Shown piece after piece: positions 5,855 to 7,296 of a stretch of DNA of 7,296 nt. A program made the position numbers and the translations under genes. Positions within the stretch are counted from its first letter, which is position 1; every line of letters starts with the position of its first letter. The notes beneath the pieces were generated by a model that was given only the letters and a program-made list of their open reading frames with translations, made no database searches and was not told the origin of the DNA. Source of the stretch: JBFXEO01 sp050180015 (GTDB lineage Bacteria > Bacteroidota > Bacteroidia > Bacteroidales > Tenuifilaceae); the NCBI GenBank assembly GCA_050180015.1, contig JBFXEO010000150.1, positions 1-7,296 of the forward strand, written 5' to 3'.

Positions 5855-6505
5855 TTACCCGTTAGCAGTACCCCAATTCCACTCCTTGTAGAACTGCTCT
5901 AAAAACATCAGCATAAAGTTATGTCTTTCTTCGGCAATTTTTACGGCTGTTGGAGTGTTAAGCATATCTTTTAGTAAAAGTAGCTTTTCGTAGAAGTGGT
6001 TGATGGTAGTCCCTTCGGCTTGCTTGTACTGCTCAAAGGTGTAATGTAGCTGTGGGGAAACGTTGGGTTCATAAATTGGGCGTTTCTTGGAACCTCCATA
6101 CGCAAAGGCCCTGGCAACGCCAATGGCCCCAATAGCATCGAGCCTATCGGCATCCTGCACAACCATTGCCTCAGGAGATGTTGGCTTGGTATCAACCTTT
6201 GCGCCTTTGAACGAAACCTGTTTAATTATACCGATGACCGCTTCGGTTTTCCTCGGATCGTATTCAATTTCGCTCAGCAATTTACGGGCATTGGGGTAAT
6301 TTCCATTGCTGGTTGAAAGCTTCCAGTCGTCCAAGTCGTGGAGGAGTGCAGCAAGTTCAACCTGTTCGATATCTGCATTTTCCTGCTGCCCAATGGTAAG
6401 CGATAGCTTAGTGACCCTGTGTATATGCCACCAATCATGTCCGGTTGTGTCATTCTTACAATGCTCTTTAACTGTGCTGTAGATAAATTGAATGGGGCTC
6501 TGCAT
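5855..6505 (-). CDS. HD-domain phosphohydrolase, YedJ-like
   Basis: The 216-residue product shows the metal-binding pattern of HD hydrolases: HDWWHIHRV (23-31) with His27, LLHDLDDWK (54-62) with His56 and Asp57, and VQDADRLDAIGAIGVARAF (116-134) with Asp120. DADRLDAIGA followed by RAFAYGG is characteristic of the YedJ branch of the HD superfamily (about 210-230 residues, COG1418-type). Members are cytosolic metal-dependent phosphohydrolases, and the physiological substrate is not established. An AAGG sequence lies just before ATG 6505 as a weak ribosome site. It is followed by the Ppx/GppA gene on the same strand. Although long-form Ppx/GppA proteins carry an HD-like domain, this protein resembles YedJ rather than that domain, so it does not look like a split-off half. 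Confidence 0.92.
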   Translation of the reverse strand: MQSPIQFIYSTVKEHCKNDTTGHDWWHIHRVTKLSLTIGQQENADIEQVELAALLHDLDDWKLSTSNGNYPNARKLLSEIEYDPRKTEAVIGIIKQVSFKGAKVDTKPTSPEAMVVQDADRLDAIGAIGVARAFAYGGSKKRPIYEPNVSPQLHYTFEQYKQAEGTTINHFYEKLLLLKDMLNTPTAVKIAEERHNFMLMFLEQFYKEWNWGTANG

Positions 6506-6528
6506 TGCCTTGTGGAGGTTTATTTAGA

Positions 6529-6560
6529 GAAAGCGAAAAATCTACCGACGTTCCGCTTTC
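6529..6560. repeat. Inverted repeat in the gap between the ABC permease and HD genes
   Basis: GAAAGCG (6529-6535) is perfectly complementary to CGCTTTC (6554-6560) with an 18-base loop. It lies downstream of the permease stop on the minus strand, where a terminator would be expected. However, the T tract there is interrupted and the loop is long. The seven-T run at 6569-6575 lies on the plus strand, where there is no gene to terminate. Significance is doubtful. Confidence 0.25.
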
Positions 6561-6585
6561 CCCAAAACTTTTTTTCTTTTAACTT

Positions 6586-7296
6586 TTAGCTGTTATACCT
6601 AATCCACTTCCACATTTCTTTCCAGGAGTATTTTTTACCGTACATTAGAATTCCAACCCGGTAGATTTTTGCGGCAAGCCAGGTAATTACAACGAATGTA
6701 ATTACCAGTAGCGATGCTGATAGTGCCAGCTGCCATGTTGGAACTCCGAATGGAAGCCGGGTAAGCATAACTATGGGCGACGTGAAAGGGATTATTGAGA
6801 ACCAGAAGGCCAGAGACCCATCAGGCGATTTTATTCCGCTAATCATTACAACAAGCGCAAGGATTAATGGGAGCGTAATTGGCATAACCAGCTGCTGGGT
6901 ATCGGAGATGTTGTCTACGGCAGAGCCGATTGCCGCAAACATTGCGGCGTAGAGTAGGAACCCGGCAATAAAGTAGAAAATAAATCCGCCAATAATAAGG
7001 GAGTAGTTTTGGCCCTTTAGGGCAGATATGAAGTTTTCCCCTTCGCCAGGGGCAACGTTGCTGGACATATTTGCCTGATCTGCACCTTGCTCAACCATTA
7101 CGTTTTGCGAAGCACCCTGTACCTGCGCTACGTTGGCAATATGATTTTTTTCGGTGATTATGTTTATGCCCACTGTTGATAGTCCTAGTGTAAGAATAAT
7201 CCAAATGAAAATTTGAACAAGGCTAACCGCCGCAAGCCCTAGAATTTTTCCCATCATCAGATGGATTGGTTTTACCGACGAAATTATAACCTCTAC
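6586..7296 (-). CDS. ABC transporter permease, ABC-2 type (5' end cut by window edge)
   Basis: The minus-strand frame is open to the right edge, giving 236 codons. The visible ATG at 7257 is internal, because the preceding 13 codons read EVIISSVKPIHL, part of the familiar ISSVKP-x(3)-M-x-GK block of ABC-2 permeases. The order is a cytoplasmic segment, a membrane helix near residues 19-46, an extracytoplasmic loop at about 48-98 rich in Gln, Asn, Ala and Val, and then about four more helices. It ends in a basic, Trp-rich cytoplasmic tail (KIYRVGILMYGKKYSWKEMW). It is the inner-membrane half of an exporter of the NatB-like group common in Bacteroidota. The partner ATPase is presumably upstream, outside the window. 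The substrate is unknown. The next gene starts 80 bases downstream. Confidence 0.92.
   Translation of the reverse strand, partial: VEVIISSVKPIHLMMGKILGLAAVSLVQIFIWIILTLGLSTVGINIITEKNHIANVAQVQGASQNVMVEQGADQANMSSNVAPGEGENFISALKGQNYSLIIGGFIFYFIAGFLLYAAMFAAIGSAVDNISDTQQLVMPITLPLILALVVMISGIKSPDGSLAFWFSIIPFTSPIVMLTRLPFGVPTWQLALSASLLVITFVVITWLAAKIYRVGILMYGKKYSWKEMWKWIRYNS

Noticed and set aside
5971..6195. 74-codon minus-strand ORF inside the HD hydrolase gene
   Set aside because: It overlaps the HD gene in another frame, where the HD protein has all its metal-binding motifs. Its own translation shows no recognisable domain.
1..7296. CRISPR array, insertion sequence, toxin-antitoxin or defence system
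   Set aside because: I found no regularly spaced repeats, transposase, terminal inverted repeats, or recognisable toxin, nuclease or defence domains on either strand.

Overview
The window looks like an ordinary chromosomal stretch from a member of the Bacteroidota, probably Bacteroidales or a relative. The best evidence for the phylum is two promoters that fit the Bacteroidota consensus exactly (TTG, 19 bases, then TAnnTTTG): one ahead of the tRNA-His gene and one ahead of an isochorismatase-like gene. Weak or absent Shine-Dalgarno sequences and the style of the proteins (ABC-2 permease tail, AlkD-like HEAT protein, short NtrC-type regulator) agree with this. The genus cannot be fixed from the sequence.

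Layout, left to right. Positions 1-581 (minus) hold the N-terminal 193 codons of an AlkD-like DNA alkylation repair protein, cut by the left edge. A non-coding gap of about 280 bases follows. Positions 863-2167 (minus) encode a MOP-superfamily flippase of the Wzx type that seems to start with TTG. A divergent, complete transcription unit follows on the plus strand: promoter (2257-2286), tRNA-His(GTG) (2300-2373) and a strong intrinsic terminator (2375-2402). Positions 2403-2920 hold no confident gene. They contain a two-tier inverted repeat (2419-2470), a 79-codon unidentified reading frame that may be a broken gene, and a terminator-like hairpin (2888-2918). A second promoter (2922-2951) then drives an exported isochorismatase-like cysteine hydrolase (2976-3560).

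From 3602 to the right edge all genes lie on the minus strand. In transcription order they are an ABC-2 permease cut by the right edge (7296-6586), a YedJ-like HD-domain hydrolase (6505-5855), a short-form Ppx/GppA phosphatase (5779-4853), and an NtrC-type response regulator (4765-3602) that has a receiver and an AAA+ domain but no C-terminal DNA-binding helix-turn-helix. The gaps between them are 75-87 bases, so they may be one loose operon or several short units. A hairpin or operator-like element lies in the gap before the Ppx/GppA gene. A shared hairpin separates this block from the convergent isochorismatase-like gene.

The genes do not form an obvious new system. The only functional theme is a possible stress or nucleotide-signalling cluster (HD hydrolase, polyphosphate/pppGpp phosphatase, response regulator). 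The points most worth checking are the regulator without a DNA-binding domain and with a GAFTSA loop, the signal peptide on the isochorismatase-like protein, the possibly frameshifted gene before it, and the structured non-coding elements at 2419-2470 and 5805-5829.
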